DNA of 64,000 nucleotides from Terriglobia bacterium (GTDB lineage Bacteria; Acidobacteriota; Terriglobia; Bryobacterales; Bryobacteraceae), in assembly GCA_020073365.1 (NCBI GenBank), contig JAIQFL010000008.1:1-64000 (forward strand), read 5' to 3'. The position numbers and the translations under genes are program-made. Shown here one piece after another: positions 16,395-24,646 of this stretch (position 1 is its first letter; each line of letters begins with the position of its first letter). The notes beneath the pieces were generated by a model. It searched no databases. It was not told the DNA's origin and was given only the letters and a program-made list of their open reading frames with translations.

Positions 16395-19385
16395 ATGTGG
16401 CGCGAACGGCTCGTCGCTCTGCTCTCGATCTGGTGGGTTGCCGGGGTGATGGCCATCCCCTGGCAGGCGCCCGGCGCTACCTTTGGCGAGGTCGTCGCCA
16501 TCGGCGGGCAGGCGTCCGATATTGCTTTGGACGAAGGGCGCGGCGTGCTGTACATCGCCAACTTCACGGCGGGCCGCATCGACGTCCTCTCGTTGGCCGA
16601 CCATACGATTCATACCTCCATCCACGTAGCGCCCGCTCCATCTTCGCTGGCGCTCTCCGGGGATGCCCGCTTCCTGGTGGTGACGCACTTCGGAAACGTG
16701 CAGCCTCCGGGATCCTCCGCGAGTGCCCTCACCGTGATGGACCTGTCCAGCGGCGCTCGCCAGACGTACGTCCTGGAGAGTCCGCCCTTGGGGGTTGCCT
16801 TCGGCGCCGACGGAATGGCGCTGGTGGCAACCACCAGCGAGTTCCTGCTTGTTGACCCCATGAGCGGCAGGACCAGTTTGGTGGACACGGTTGCCGGTTT
16901 GACCGCCAACACCATTCCGGCCGCGCCCGGCACGCCGCCGGTTCAGGTCGTCGCCGCCTCCCTGGCATCTTCGGGGGATGGCCGTTATATCTTCGGCCTC
17001 GCCGACACCATCCGCTTCACGTACGACGTTTCGGCCAGGCGCCTCAAGGTGATCGGCTATACCGCCACCCCGACGCTGGGCCCGCGCGTGGTGAGTGTCG
17101 CCCGCGACGGCTCGTACTATGCAGCCGGTTGGGGACTTTTTAGTCAGCAGGGCGTCCTGTTGGCGCAATTCGCCGGCGCCGCAGGATTGTTGGCGGTCGG
17201 CTCGCATGCCATCGATTCCGCGGCTGGAGTTCTCTACGCCCAGATTCCGCAGGCCCCAGCCAACCCCGGCGTGCCCCCGGTGCTCTGGATCGTGGATGCA
17301 GACAACCTCGCGATCCGGGAGCGTTTGGCGCTTCCCGAGAACCTGGCCGGCCGGGCGCTGCTGAATGCCCAGGCCGATACTCTGTATGCCGTCTCCGAGA
17401 GCGGGGTGATGGTGTTTGGGGTCGGCTCTCTCGACCAGTTTCACCGGCTGGCGGTGGACCACGAGGACCTGGTGTTTCACGGAAGCTTCTGCCAGCACGG
17501 CGCCATCCCCCAGACTTTAAGAATTGTGGATCCCGGCGGAGGACAAACCGCATTCGCGCTCAGCTCCGATCTGGCTGGGGTGACGATCTCGCCCTCCACC
17601 GGGCGCACCCCAGCGACGGTGACGGTGACCATTGACCCGAGCATGTTCCAGGATCGCCGCGGCACTGTATCCGGCCTGCTCAAGATCGCCTCCGCGGAAT
17701 CGGTGAACCTGCCCTTACCCGTCCGACTCCTCGTGAATAACCAGCGGCCCGACGAAAGAGGATCCTCCACGGATGTCGCCGGCACCCTGTCCGATCTCGT
17801 GGCCGATCCGGCTCGCGATCGATTCTATGTGGTGCGGCAGGATCGCAACCAGGTGCTGGTGTTTGATGGTTCCGGGCTCTTTCCAGTGGCCGCGTTGCGC
17901 ACCAGCAACACGCCGACCCAGATGGCCATCACGTCCGACCGCAAGTATCTGCTCGTGGGGCACGATAACTCGCAACTGGTCTATATCTATGACCTCGACA
18001 CTCTGCAGCCTCTGTCTCCCATAGCTTTGCCGCCCGGACACTATCCGCGTTCCCTGGCGGCTTCCGGAAACGCCATTCTTGCGGCGTCCCGCGTGGTGGG
18101 CGGGCCCAACACCATCGATAAGATCGATCTGGTCTCGCGAACCGCGGTCACGCTGCCGGCCCTGGGGGTATTTCAGAATTCCATAAACGCCGACACGGTC
18201 CTTGCCGCCACTCCCAACGGCGGCGCGATCCTGGCCACTTCCGCGGATGGGAATGTCATGCTATACGACGCCGGAGCCGACACCTTCACCGTCTCGCGGA
18301 AGTTGCCGGCCGCGCTCGCTGGATCCTACGCCGCGTCGAACTCCGGTCAGTTTGTGGCAGGCAACAATTTGCTCAACGCTTCGCTCAAACCTACACAAAC
18401 CTGGAACGGCCCCGACTTTTCATCCGGCTTCGCATTTCTGGACGGCCAGGGCCTGCGTTTGACTGGTCCGCAGGCTGCCGCCGGCGCAGGCGGCACCATC
18501 CAACGCATCGATCTGGGCACCGGCGACCACGTTCTGCCGACCCGCGTTTCCGAACAGCCGTTGGCATCCGGCGGCATCTCGGTGTTCACCCGGACGCTGG
18601 CCCCACTGGCAAACCGGAATACCCTGGTCGCGCTCACCGTATCCGGCTTCACCGCACTGTCCCGGAATTTCGATACTCCCGTGGCTCCGCCCGCCATCGA
18701 TCGCGTGGTGAATGCCGCCGATCTTACGAGTCTCGTGGCGCCGGGGTCCCTGATCGCCGTGTTCGGCGCCAACCTGAACCCGACCAACATAGCTACCTCG
18801 GAGATTCCATTGCCCACGGCCATCGGCGAGTCCTGCCTGACGGTCAACGGCTCTGCCATTCCGATGCTGTTCGCCTCGCCTGGCCAGATCAACGCTCAAT
18901 TGCCGCTCCACATTGATGGCCGGGTCGCCATGACGCTCTACACGCCGGGTGGCGTGAGCGGTGACTACTACCTGAACGTGATGCCGGTGGCGCCCGCGAT
19001 CTTCCATGGCGGAACGGCGGGGCCCCTGACGGACATTCCGGTAGTGATCAAGGCCAGCAATCAGCAACTGGTAACGCCCTCCAATCCGATCCACTCCAAT
19101 GACCAGATCTGGATCTATGCGACCGGGCTCGGATCGACTGCGCCGGAGGTGGCCGCGGGGAACCCTGCGCCGTCGGCTCCCCCAGCGTTGACCGTACTCG
19201 CCCCTGAGGTGCAATTGGGCGGCGTACCGCTGGCGGTCGGTTTCGCCGGTCTGGCACCGGGACAGGTCGGCGTCTACCTGATTAACGCGCGGGCGCCTGC
19301 GAAGGCTCCCAACGGGACGGAAGTCCCCTTGACCGTCAGGCAGGGTGGTGTGACCGCTTCGGTAGCCGTCAGGGTCGTGGATTGA
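16395..19385 (+). CDS. Exported beta-propeller protein with TIGR03437-type C-terminal domain
   Basis: About 996 residues from ATG 16395 (the track start at 16350 lies on the other side of the palindrome). A signal peptide (LVALLSIWWVAGVMAIPWQA) is followed by two propeller-like regions with YVTN/YncE-style repeats (VLYIANFTAGRIDVLSLADH; FYVVRQDRNQVLVFDGSGLF; YLLVGHDNSQLVYIYDLDTL), then a linker domain and the C-terminal TIGR03437-type domain (NAADLTSLVAPGSLIAVFGA ... SPGQINAQLP ... IWIYATGLGSTAPE). It is a likely surface or secreted protein. The propellers could bind carbohydrate or protein; no catalytic residues are evident. Confidence 0.8.
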   Translation: MWRERLVALLSIWWVAGVMAIPWQAPGATFGEVVAIGGQASDIALDEGRGVLYIANFTAGRIDVLSLADHTIHTSIHVAPAPSSLALSGDARFLVVTHFGNVQPPGSSASALTVMDLSSGARQTYVLESPPLGVAFGADGMALVATTSEFLLVDPMSGRTSLVDTVAGLTANTIPAAPGTPPVQVVAASLASSGDGRYIFGLADTIRFTYDVSARRLKVIGYTATPTLGPRVVSVARDGSYYAAGWGLFSQQGVLLAQFAGAAGLLAVGSHAIDSAAGVLYAQIPQAPANPGVPPVLWIVDADNLAIRERLALPENLAGRALLNAQADTLYAVSESGVMVFGVGSLDQFHRLAVDHEDLVFHGSFCQHGAIPQTLRIVDPGGGQTAFALSSDLAGVTISPSTGRTPATVTVTIDPSMFQDRRGTVSGLLKIASAESVNLPLPVRLLVNNQRPDERGSSTDVAGTLSDLVADPARDRFYVVRQDRNQVLVFDGSGLFPVAALRTSNTPTQMAITSDRKYLLVGHDNSQLVYIYDLDTLQPLSPIALPPGHYPRSLAASGNAILAASRVVGGPNTIDKIDLVSRTAVTLPALGVFQNSINADTVLAATPNGGAILATSADGNVMLYDAGADTFTVSRKLPAALAGSYAASNSGQFVAGNNLLNASLKPTQTWNGPDFSSGFAFLDGQGLRLTGPQAAAGAGGTIQRIDLGTGDHVLPTRVSEQPLASGGISVFTRTLAPLANRNTLVALTVSGFTALSRNFDTPVAPPAIDRVVNAADLTSLVAPGSLIAVFGANLNPTNIATSEIPLPTAIGESCLTVNGSAIPMLFASPGQINAQLPLHIDGRVAMTLYTPGGVSGDYYLNVMPVAPAIFHGGTAGPLTDIPVVIKASNQQLVTPSNPIHSNDQIWIYATGLGSTAPEVAAGNPAPSAPPALTVLAPEVQLGGVPLAVGFAGLAPGQVGVYLINARAPAKAPNGTEVPLTVRQGGVTASVAVRVVD

Positions 19386-19398
19386 AGGGAACCGTATC

Positions 19399-20031
19399 GT
19401 GTACTCGAAGAGGCTGCTACTGCTTTTCGCCATAGTCCTTGGTGCGCGGGCACAACAACACGAGATCGGAATTCTGGGTGGAGGTGGCTTCCTGAACAGC
19501 ACCCCGGTCGAGGGTGCGGCGGCCTCCGTAACCGCGAGCTTCAGTCCCGGACCTGTCGCCGGGGTCCTCATCGGGCATGACCTCTACTCCCATTGGAGCG
19601 GCGAGATCCGATACCTTTTCGAGGAACGCGATGCGCGGCTTCAGTCGAGTGGGACCCGTGCCGGGTTCTCGGGTCAAGCTCATGTCCTCGACTACGAACT
19701 GGTGTTACATGCCCGGCCCCGCATGGACCGTGTGCGGCCTTATGTCGCTGCGGGCGGCGGCATCAAAGTATTTCGCGGAACCGGCGCTGAAATGGCCTAC
19801 CGCCCCCTGATGGAGTATGCGTATCTCACTCGCACCCAGGAATTGAAGCCCATGCTGACCGTGGGCGGGGGCCTAAAGCTTAGACTCGGCGAGCGGATCC
19901 TGGCCCGACTCGATTTTCGGGATCAGATCACACGGTTTCCGCGCCGGATCATTGCGCCTGCCCCAGGAATGACGCTCGGCGGCTGGCTCCACGACTTCGT
20001 CCCCACCGTGGGCTTGAGCTGGATGTTTTAG
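19399..20031 (+). CDS. Small outer-membrane beta-barrel protein
   Basis: A 210-residue protein with a GTG start, a signal peptide (RLLLLFAIVLGARAQ), alternating amphipathic strands and a terminal aromatic (LSWMF), the classic C-terminal signature for outer-membrane barrel assembly. It resembles the OmpA/OmpW-like 8-stranded barrels (PF13505 type): RPYVAAGGGIKVF, then LTVGGGLKLRLGERI. It lies 13 bases after the TIGR03437 propeller gene and probably in the same transcript. Confidence 0.75.
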   Translation: MYSKRLLLLFAIVLGARAQQHEIGILGGGGFLNSTPVEGAAASVTASFSPGPVAGVLIGHDLYSHWSGEIRYLFEERDARLQSSGTRAGFSGQAHVLDYELVLHARPRMDRVRPYVAAGGGIKVFRGTGAEMAYRPLMEYAYLTRTQELKPMLTVGGGLKLRLGERILARLDFRDQITRFPRRIIAPAPGMTLGGWLHDFVPTVGLSWMF

Positions 20032-20041
20032 GCGCCCGGGG

Positions 20042-20083
20042 GGCCAACGGCGCCCCGCGGCCAACGGCGCCTCTCGGCCAAGC
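20042..20083. repeat. 17-bp-period direct repeat GGCCAACGGCGCC
   Basis: Copies at 20042-20054 and 20059-20071 and a partial one at 20076-20083, in the gap between the convergent barrel gene and thyX. The GC-rich units can fold and may serve as a transcription end for both genes. Confidence 0.5.
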
Positions 20084-20107
20084 CCCTCGGTCGGCCGTCC
20101 GTCCCGC

Positions 20108-21538
20108 TCAACGCCTGAGTGGGTCTTCGATCCACGGCGGCGTCGCCCGGATCAGGCGGGCCAACTCGGGCTCGACCTGTTCCATTTTGCACTTCATCTC
20201 CCAAGCGATTTCACGGTAGCTGAAGTGCCCCTTCACACCGCTGCGAAGCTGGGAAATATACTCGGCTTCGGCAAAATCCATCTTGAAGAGAAAGCGCGAG
20301 CGGGCCCCGAATGGTAGTAAATAGTGTGCGCCAGGGGGCGGTAGCGCGCGCATCGTTTCGAACGCCGCGTCCATGGCGGATTGGTAGATTTCAGTTGCTC
20401 TTGCGTCCGTTACCAGCTTGGGAACATCGTGGCCCAGGTTGCCGGAGTACGCCTGGCGAAATTTCTGGCAGCGCCGGTGCCGATGCAGATCCCGGTAGGC
20501 CCCGACATCGATAACGAAATCGTAGACGTACAGCCCGCCACGGAACCCAGCCAGGATTTCGTCGCGCCGCGTACGGGAGCCCAGCGCCAGGTCCATCACC
20601 TCGGCGCGCCGCCCCGAGCTCCACTCGCAGGCGAGTCCGTACAACTCGCGGAACGGGCGATCCGTGACTGGGTACAGCAAGGTGGCAACGATATCGGCCG
20701 GGATGTTGGTGGGGCGTACCAGGTCCACGCGCTCCGGGGCGCCTCCGGCGGTAGCCGGAAGATTCTGCTCCGCCCAGAGCCTCAAGTCCTCCCGCGAGCG
20801 CACGGCGTGCTGGTCGGGATCGGCATGGCGCGCGAGCGTGGGTGCCAGAGGCTCAGCGGCGGAATTCCGGTCCCAACGGCAGTCCGGCTCCGCGGCGCAG
20901 GCCCGCGCCATCTCCTCCCCGAGCTCGCGCAGCTCCGCATACTCGGAAGCCTTGAGCCGCCGGATCTGCTTCTCCAGGGTGCGGATGCTGGTGACCTGGC
21001 CGACATTCGTCGGCACCGCCCAGAAGAGCAGGTAGCGGGCCACGTCGAACGCCCGCGCGGCAATGTTGCGCCGGTAGGTGTCGGGCTTCATGTCGTCGGG
21101 GCGCGGCAGTTGCTCGCACAGACACGCGAAGGCTAGTTGGTTCACCTCGCCGTAGGCTTTGAGCAATCGCTCGCCCGCCCAGCGGAATCGCTCCGCGTGG
21201 TCGCCCGAAAGCTCAGGCGGAGTGATAAAGCCGGACCGTGAAAAATCCTGGTAGCGTGACGACTTCGCCTGGCCGTCCCACAGACTCTCTTCTTCGATTT
21301 CCGTGGCCGCGAGCTCGGAAATGCCCTCGAAACAAAGAACGCTATGGCCCAGGTCGGCGATGGAGGCGTGGCCATATTGGAAGTAGAAGCTCTCCAGGAA
21401 CTTCTGCGAATCGTGGGTCCGTACCCATTCGATGGAGTCGCGGATGGAATCGGGCGAGCGGCTGTAACGAGCCAGTGCGTAGGCGCTCTTCTCCGGCGGC
21501 ATGGGCGCCACCGTGATGACGCGTTTCGTGGGGGTCAA
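20108..21538 (-). CDS. thyX: FAD-dependent thymidylate synthase, two-domain form
   Basis: About 476 residues from TTG 21538. The track start inside the divergent dut gene is not credible, because real similarity begins at VITVAPMPPEKSAYALARYS. There are two ThyX-like halves. The first (GHASIADLGHSVLCFEGISE) lacks the RHR signature and reads EIEEESLWDGQAKSSRY in its place. The second keeps HRHRRCQKFRQAYS at about residue 350 and ends FAEAEYISQLRSGVKGHFSY. ThyX makes dTMP from dUMP using methylenetetrahydrofolate and NADPH, with FAD. The divergent dUTPase supplies dUMP, which fits the role. Single-domain ThyX is about 220-260 residues, so this is a fused pseudo-dimer. Activity of the first half is doubtful. 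Confidence 0.82.
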   Translation of the reverse strand: MTPTKRVITVAPMPPEKSAYALARYSRSPDSIRDSIEWVRTHDSQKFLESFYFQYGHASIADLGHSVLCFEGISELAATEIEEESLWDGQAKSSRYQDFSRSGFITPPELSGDHAERFRWAGERLLKAYGEVNQLAFACLCEQLPRPDDMKPDTYRRNIAARAFDVARYLLFWAVPTNVGQVTSIRTLEKQIRRLKASEYAELRELGEEMARACAAEPDCRWDRNSAAEPLAPTLARHADPDQHAVRSREDLRLWAEQNLPATAGGAPERVDLVRPTNIPADIVATLLYPVTDRPFRELYGLACEWSSGRRAEVMDLALGSRTRRDEILAGFRGGLYVYDFVIDVGAYRDLHRHRRCQKFRQAYSGNLGHDVPKLVTDARATEIYQSAMDAAFETMRALPPPGAHYLLPFGARSRFLFKMDFAEAEYISQLRSGVKGHFSYREIAWEMKCKMEQVEPELARLIRATPPWIEDPLRR

Positions 21539-21556
21539 GACGTTATGATAACGGGA

Positions 21557-21988
21557 ATGCACATCCGAATCCAACGCGTCCACCCGGCCGCCGTTTTGCC
21601 CTCCTACACCCATGGGCCCGAAGAGGATGCCGGTATGGACCTGCGCGCGGTGGAGGACGTCAGGCTGGAACCAGGGCTGCCGCGGCTGGTGCCGACCGGT
21701 CTCACCATCGAGCTGCATCCCGGTTATGAAGCCCAGGTGCGGCCACGCAGCGGCCTGGCGCTCAAGCATGCCATCACCAGCCCGAATGCGCCAGGGACCA
21801 TCGATCCTGGCTACCGCGGCGAGATCCGAGTCATCTTGCTGAACCAGGGGAACGAGCCTTACACCGTGCATGCCGGCGACCGCATTGCCCAGATGATTGT
21901 GGCGCGTTACGAGGCGGTGGAGTGGGTGGAGGGCGACTTGGCCGACTCGAAACGCGGAGCGGATGGGTTTGGTTCATCGGGGCGGTAG
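21557..21988 (+). CDS. dut: dUTP diphosphatase (dUTPase)
   Basis: A 143-residue trimeric dUTPase with all five motifs: AGMDLRA, PRSGLALKH, GTIDPGYRGEIRVILLN, GDRIAQMIV and the C-terminal RGADGFGSSGR arm. It hydrolyses dUTP to dUMP, keeping uracil out of DNA and feeding thymidylate synthesis. ATG 21557 has a modest SD (aacggga) and matches the family's usual start; ATG 21545 is an alternative. Only about 18 bases separate it from the divergent thyX start, so the two share a promoter region. Confidence 0.93.
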   Translation: MHIRIQRVHPAAVLPSYTHGPEEDAGMDLRAVEDVRLEPGLPRLVPTGLTIELHPGYEAQVRPRSGLALKHAITSPNAPGTIDPGYRGEIRVILLNQGNEPYTVHAGDRIAQMIVARYEAVEWVEGDLADSKRGADGFGSSGR

Positions 21989-22083
21989 ACACACAGGCAT
22001 CGCACCTACAGAAAGTGTCAAGCGCGTGAAGCACCGGATCGGGCGGGGGCAGTAATGCGATGCTATCCTGTGAATCGCAGGCC

Positions 22084-23106
22084 ATGTCTCTCCCCCGCCA
22101 CGCGGAGCTCTGGTTCCCAGGATATATTCGCAGCAGGCTAAACCACTGGGCCTTACGCGGTCCCGCCAAAGTTTGGGTTGCCATCGCCGACCACTGGGAA
22201 CCGTATTGGCAAAAAGCTTCCGGCGACGTCGCCCGCGGGCGAGCGGCGGTTTGGGGGAAATATTGGCCGGTCATCGCCGGGCGGCATGCCGATTCCGCCG
22301 GAAGGCCCCCGCAGTACACCTTCTACTACCCGCAGGAAGACTACCATCCCGGAATACTGGATATCCTCGCCGCCATGACGCACCGGCGCATTGCCGACGT
22401 GGATGTGCATATCCACCACGATGGCGAAGGCGAGCAGAATTTCGTCGACCGGATGCGCGGCTTCATTGAAACTCTCGCCACGCGCCACGGCTTGCTGCGC
22501 AGCCGTAACGGCAAGACCGTCTTCGGCTTCATTCACGGCAACTGGGCCCTGGACAACTCCCGGCCGGACGGGAGGTGGTGCGGCTTGAACAACGAGATCA
22601 CTCTCCTGCGAGACTTGGGATGCTATGCGGATTTTACGATGCCGTCGGGCAACTCTCCCACGCAGTCCCGCACCGTGAATTCCATCTATTGGGTGACCGA
22701 CGACCCCTTGCGGCCGCGCTCTTACGATCATGGATCTCCGGTCCGGCCAGGGCGGCCGGGCGGCGGCGACCTTCTGATGATCCCGGGCCCCATCGGCCTG
22801 CGCTGGGGGGGACGCCTGAAGCCCCGGCTGGAAACCGGAGAACTCGCGCACCAGGACCTCCCGACACCCGCCCGCGTGCGTTGCTGGCTCGACCTGGCCC
22901 CACGGATCGGAAAGAACATCTTCATCAAGCTCTACAGCCATGGCGCGCAGGAGAGGAACTCGGAAGCTCTGCTGCTCAATGGCGGGCTCGACAGACTCTT
23001 TGAAATTCTGCCCGAGGAATGCCGCCGCCGCGGACATGAGCTGCACTACGTGTCCACCTGGGAGATGCGTCAGGCTGTGGATGCCGCCGTGGAACAAGGG
23101 AATTGA
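22084..23106 (+). CDS. Polysaccharide deacetylase-like protein
   Basis: About 340 residues (ATG 22060 is an alternative start). Stretches such as TFYYPQEDYHPGILDILAAM, VDVHIHHDGEGEQNFVDRM and VFGFIHGNWALDNSRPDGRW with LRDLGCYADFTMPS fit the NodB/glycoside-hydrolase-deacetylase barrel: acidic and His clusters on strand ends, and the 'goal is a terminal search for a date/name' layout of exopolysaccharide-locus members. There is no signal peptide, so it may act in the cytoplasm or be non-catalytic. It opens the glycan region of the window. The family is a judgement from motifs; substrate unknown. Confidence 0.5.
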   Translation: MSLPRHAELWFPGYIRSRLNHWALRGPAKVWVAIADHWEPYWQKASGDVARGRAAVWGKYWPVIAGRHADSAGRPPQYTFYYPQEDYHPGILDILAAMTHRRIADVDVHIHHDGEGEQNFVDRMRGFIETLATRHGLLRSRNGKTVFGFIHGNWALDNSRPDGRWCGLNNEITLLRDLGCYADFTMPSGNSPTQSRTVNSIYWVTDDPLRPRSYDHGSPVRPGRPGGGDLLMIPGPIGLRWGGRLKPRLETGELAHQDLPTPARVRCWLDLAPRIGKNIFIKLYSHGAQERNSEALLLNGGLDRLFEILPEECRRRGHELHYVSTWEMRQAVDAAVEQGN

Positions 23107-23145
23107 AACAGGACAGCGAGGCCGATTCCGGTCTTGCAGTAGAAA

Positions 23146-24105
23146 ATGGAGGTCCCAAAAGTGGCGTCTTGGCCAACTAATGACACGCCGGTCTTAGCGC
23201 GCACTCTACAAAGGATCAAAGAGCGCGAGCCGACCTATGGCAGCAAGCTGGAGGCCGAGCTTGCCCGCAGGGACGCTGCGTTTTTCGAGCGCGCCGAGAG
23301 ATTCCTGGCCAGGTTTGAGAAGTTTCTGGCTGCCCAGGGCAAACCACTGGAGCACGGCATCGATTGCCACCTGAAGTTGCGCATCGCCATGAAACAGGAG
23401 CGTATGGATTTTCTCCGCTCCGGCCGCTATGCCAGCAGTTCGTTCGCCGAAGTGGAGCAGCGTGTCTACGCCAACCCGGAAATCATGGAGTATTACATGT
23501 ACGGGCTGGTATTCAGCCAGTTTCTCTGGAAAGAACAGTATGCCCGGCTGGAGTTCTTCTGTAACGGGCTGCCGCTGTACCGCACACAAATCGACAGCTA
23601 CCTTGAATTGGGCGGCGGCCACGCGATGTACATTTCGAGCGCAGCGGACATCCTCCAGCCCGATACTCATTTCGAGCTGATCGACATCAGCGCCACTTCC
23701 ATCGACGTGGCCCGGGCCATGAGCCCCAACGATCGAATTCAGTACCACCTGTGCAACGTATTCGACTTCCCGGCGGAACGCAAATACGACTTTGTGGTAG
23801 CCGGAGAGATTCTGGAGCACCTGGAGGAGCCGCGTAAATTGCTGGCCCGGATTCGCGACATGCTGACCCCCCGGGGCCACGCCTTCATTTCCACGCCGGT
23901 CAATGCTCCTACCGTGGACCACATCCACCTCTTCAACCACGCCCGGGAGATCCGGGACATGCTCCGTTCCGAGGGATACCTCATCGAATCGGAAGCCACC
24001 CGGTATGCCGAAGATGTGCCTGAAGCGCAAGCGGAGAAACTGAAGGTTGCGCAGATGTTCGCGGCGTTCGTCCGGGTGGAGCAGGCGCCGGCGGATTCCG
24101 CGTAA
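23146..24105 (+). CDS. Class I SAM-dependent methyltransferase
   Basis: A 319-residue cytoplasmic protein with a helical N-terminal domain (about 150 residues) and a Rossmann methyltransferase fold. Motif I is degenerate (YLELGGGHAMYIS), the acidic residue after strand 2 is in LIDISATSIDVAR, and motif IV is DFVVAGEILEHLEEPRKLL, followed by the 'LTPRGHAFISTPVNAPTVDH' strand. This resembles UbiE/COQ5-type sugar or lipid methyltransferases in polysaccharide loci. Substrate unknown. Its end abuts the convergent MaoC gene. Confidence 0.75.
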   Translation: MEVPKVASWPTNDTPVLARTLQRIKEREPTYGSKLEAELARRDAAFFERAERFLARFEKFLAAQGKPLEHGIDCHLKLRIAMKQERMDFLRSGRYASSSFAEVEQRVYANPEIMEYYMYGLVFSQFLWKEQYARLEFFCNGLPLYRTQIDSYLELGGGHAMYISSAADILQPDTHFELIDISATSIDVARAMSPNDRIQYHLCNVFDFPAERKYDFVVAGEILEHLEEPRKLLARIRDMLTPRGHAFISTPVNAPTVDHIHLFNHAREIRDMLRSEGYLIESEATRYAEDVPEAQAEKLKVAQMFAAFVRVEQAPADSA

Positions 24106-24106
24106 T

Positions 24107-24538
24107 CTAGATGTTACAAATCATCACCGTGACGCGGCCATTCGCAACCATTGTGGTCTCTCGCTGGAAACGGAATTGCAGCACCACTACCCGGCGCGAC
24201 TCCAACCGCTCCTTCACGGTGGCCTCGAGCTCCAAAACATCGCCCACGTACGTCGGCTTGACGAAGTGGATTTCCACGCCGAGTTCCAGAGTCCTCTTCC
24301 CGGGGAAATTCATACCCACGAAATTCGAGATGAAGCCGTTGAGGATGGCGCCGTGCATCAACTTTCCCGAGAAGCCGCACGAGACGGCCACCTGGTCATC
24401 CACATGGAGGGGGCTGGCATCGCCGAAGAGGTTCAGAAATCGCTGGTAGACGTCTTCGCCGATCACGTACCGATTGCGGAACCTGGTTCCCAAGGTCAGG
24501 TCCTCGAACGCGAAGTCGCCACGCTTGTCTTGGTCCAT
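24107..24538 (-). CDS. MaoC-like hot-dog fold dehydratase/thioesterase-type protein
   Basis: About 143 residues. ATG 24538 is preceded by AAGGAG (AAGGAGCATTGG-ATG), so the longer track start at 24610 is rejected. It has the MaoC signature: DVYQRFLNLFGDASPLHVDD then GKLMHGAILNGFISNFVGMN, with the catalytic Asp/His pair (D-x-x-P-x-H / HG). Family members hydrate or dehydrate acyl-CoA or acyl-ACP thioesters. It lies divergent to the FkbH/ACP operon, so a role on the same acyl thioester is possible but unproven. Confidence 0.75.
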   Translation of the reverse strand: MDQDKRGDFAFEDLTLGTRFRNRYVIGEDVYQRFLNLFGDASPLHVDDQVAVSCGFSGKLMHGAILNGFISNFVGMNFPGKRTLELGVEIHFVKPTYVGDVLELEATVKERLESRRVVVLQFRFQRETTMVANGRVTVMICNI

Positions 24539-24570
24539 CCAATGCTCCTTCTGGTCCCAGGGCGATGTGT

Positions 24571-24595
24571 TATCTTTTATATTTTCTACTAGTAC
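24571..24595. promoter_or_regulatory. AT-rich divergent promoter region with GTAC-gtctt-GTAC
   Basis: The string tatcttttatattttctact is the only strongly AT-rich spot between the divergent MaoC and FkbH genes and contains TATATT/TATAAA-like hexamers on both strands. It is followed at 24592-24604 by the small inverted repeat GTAC-gtctt-GTAC. The promoter assignment is an inference from composition and position. Confidence 0.3.
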
Positions 24596-24646
24596 GTCTT
24601 GTACCGCCATATTTACAGCCGCGGGAAACTGGCAGACAGCATCAAC

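Noticed and set aside
21539-21871. N-terminal extension of thyX to 21871
   Set aside because: It would run antisense through dut; similarity to ThyX begins near 21530.
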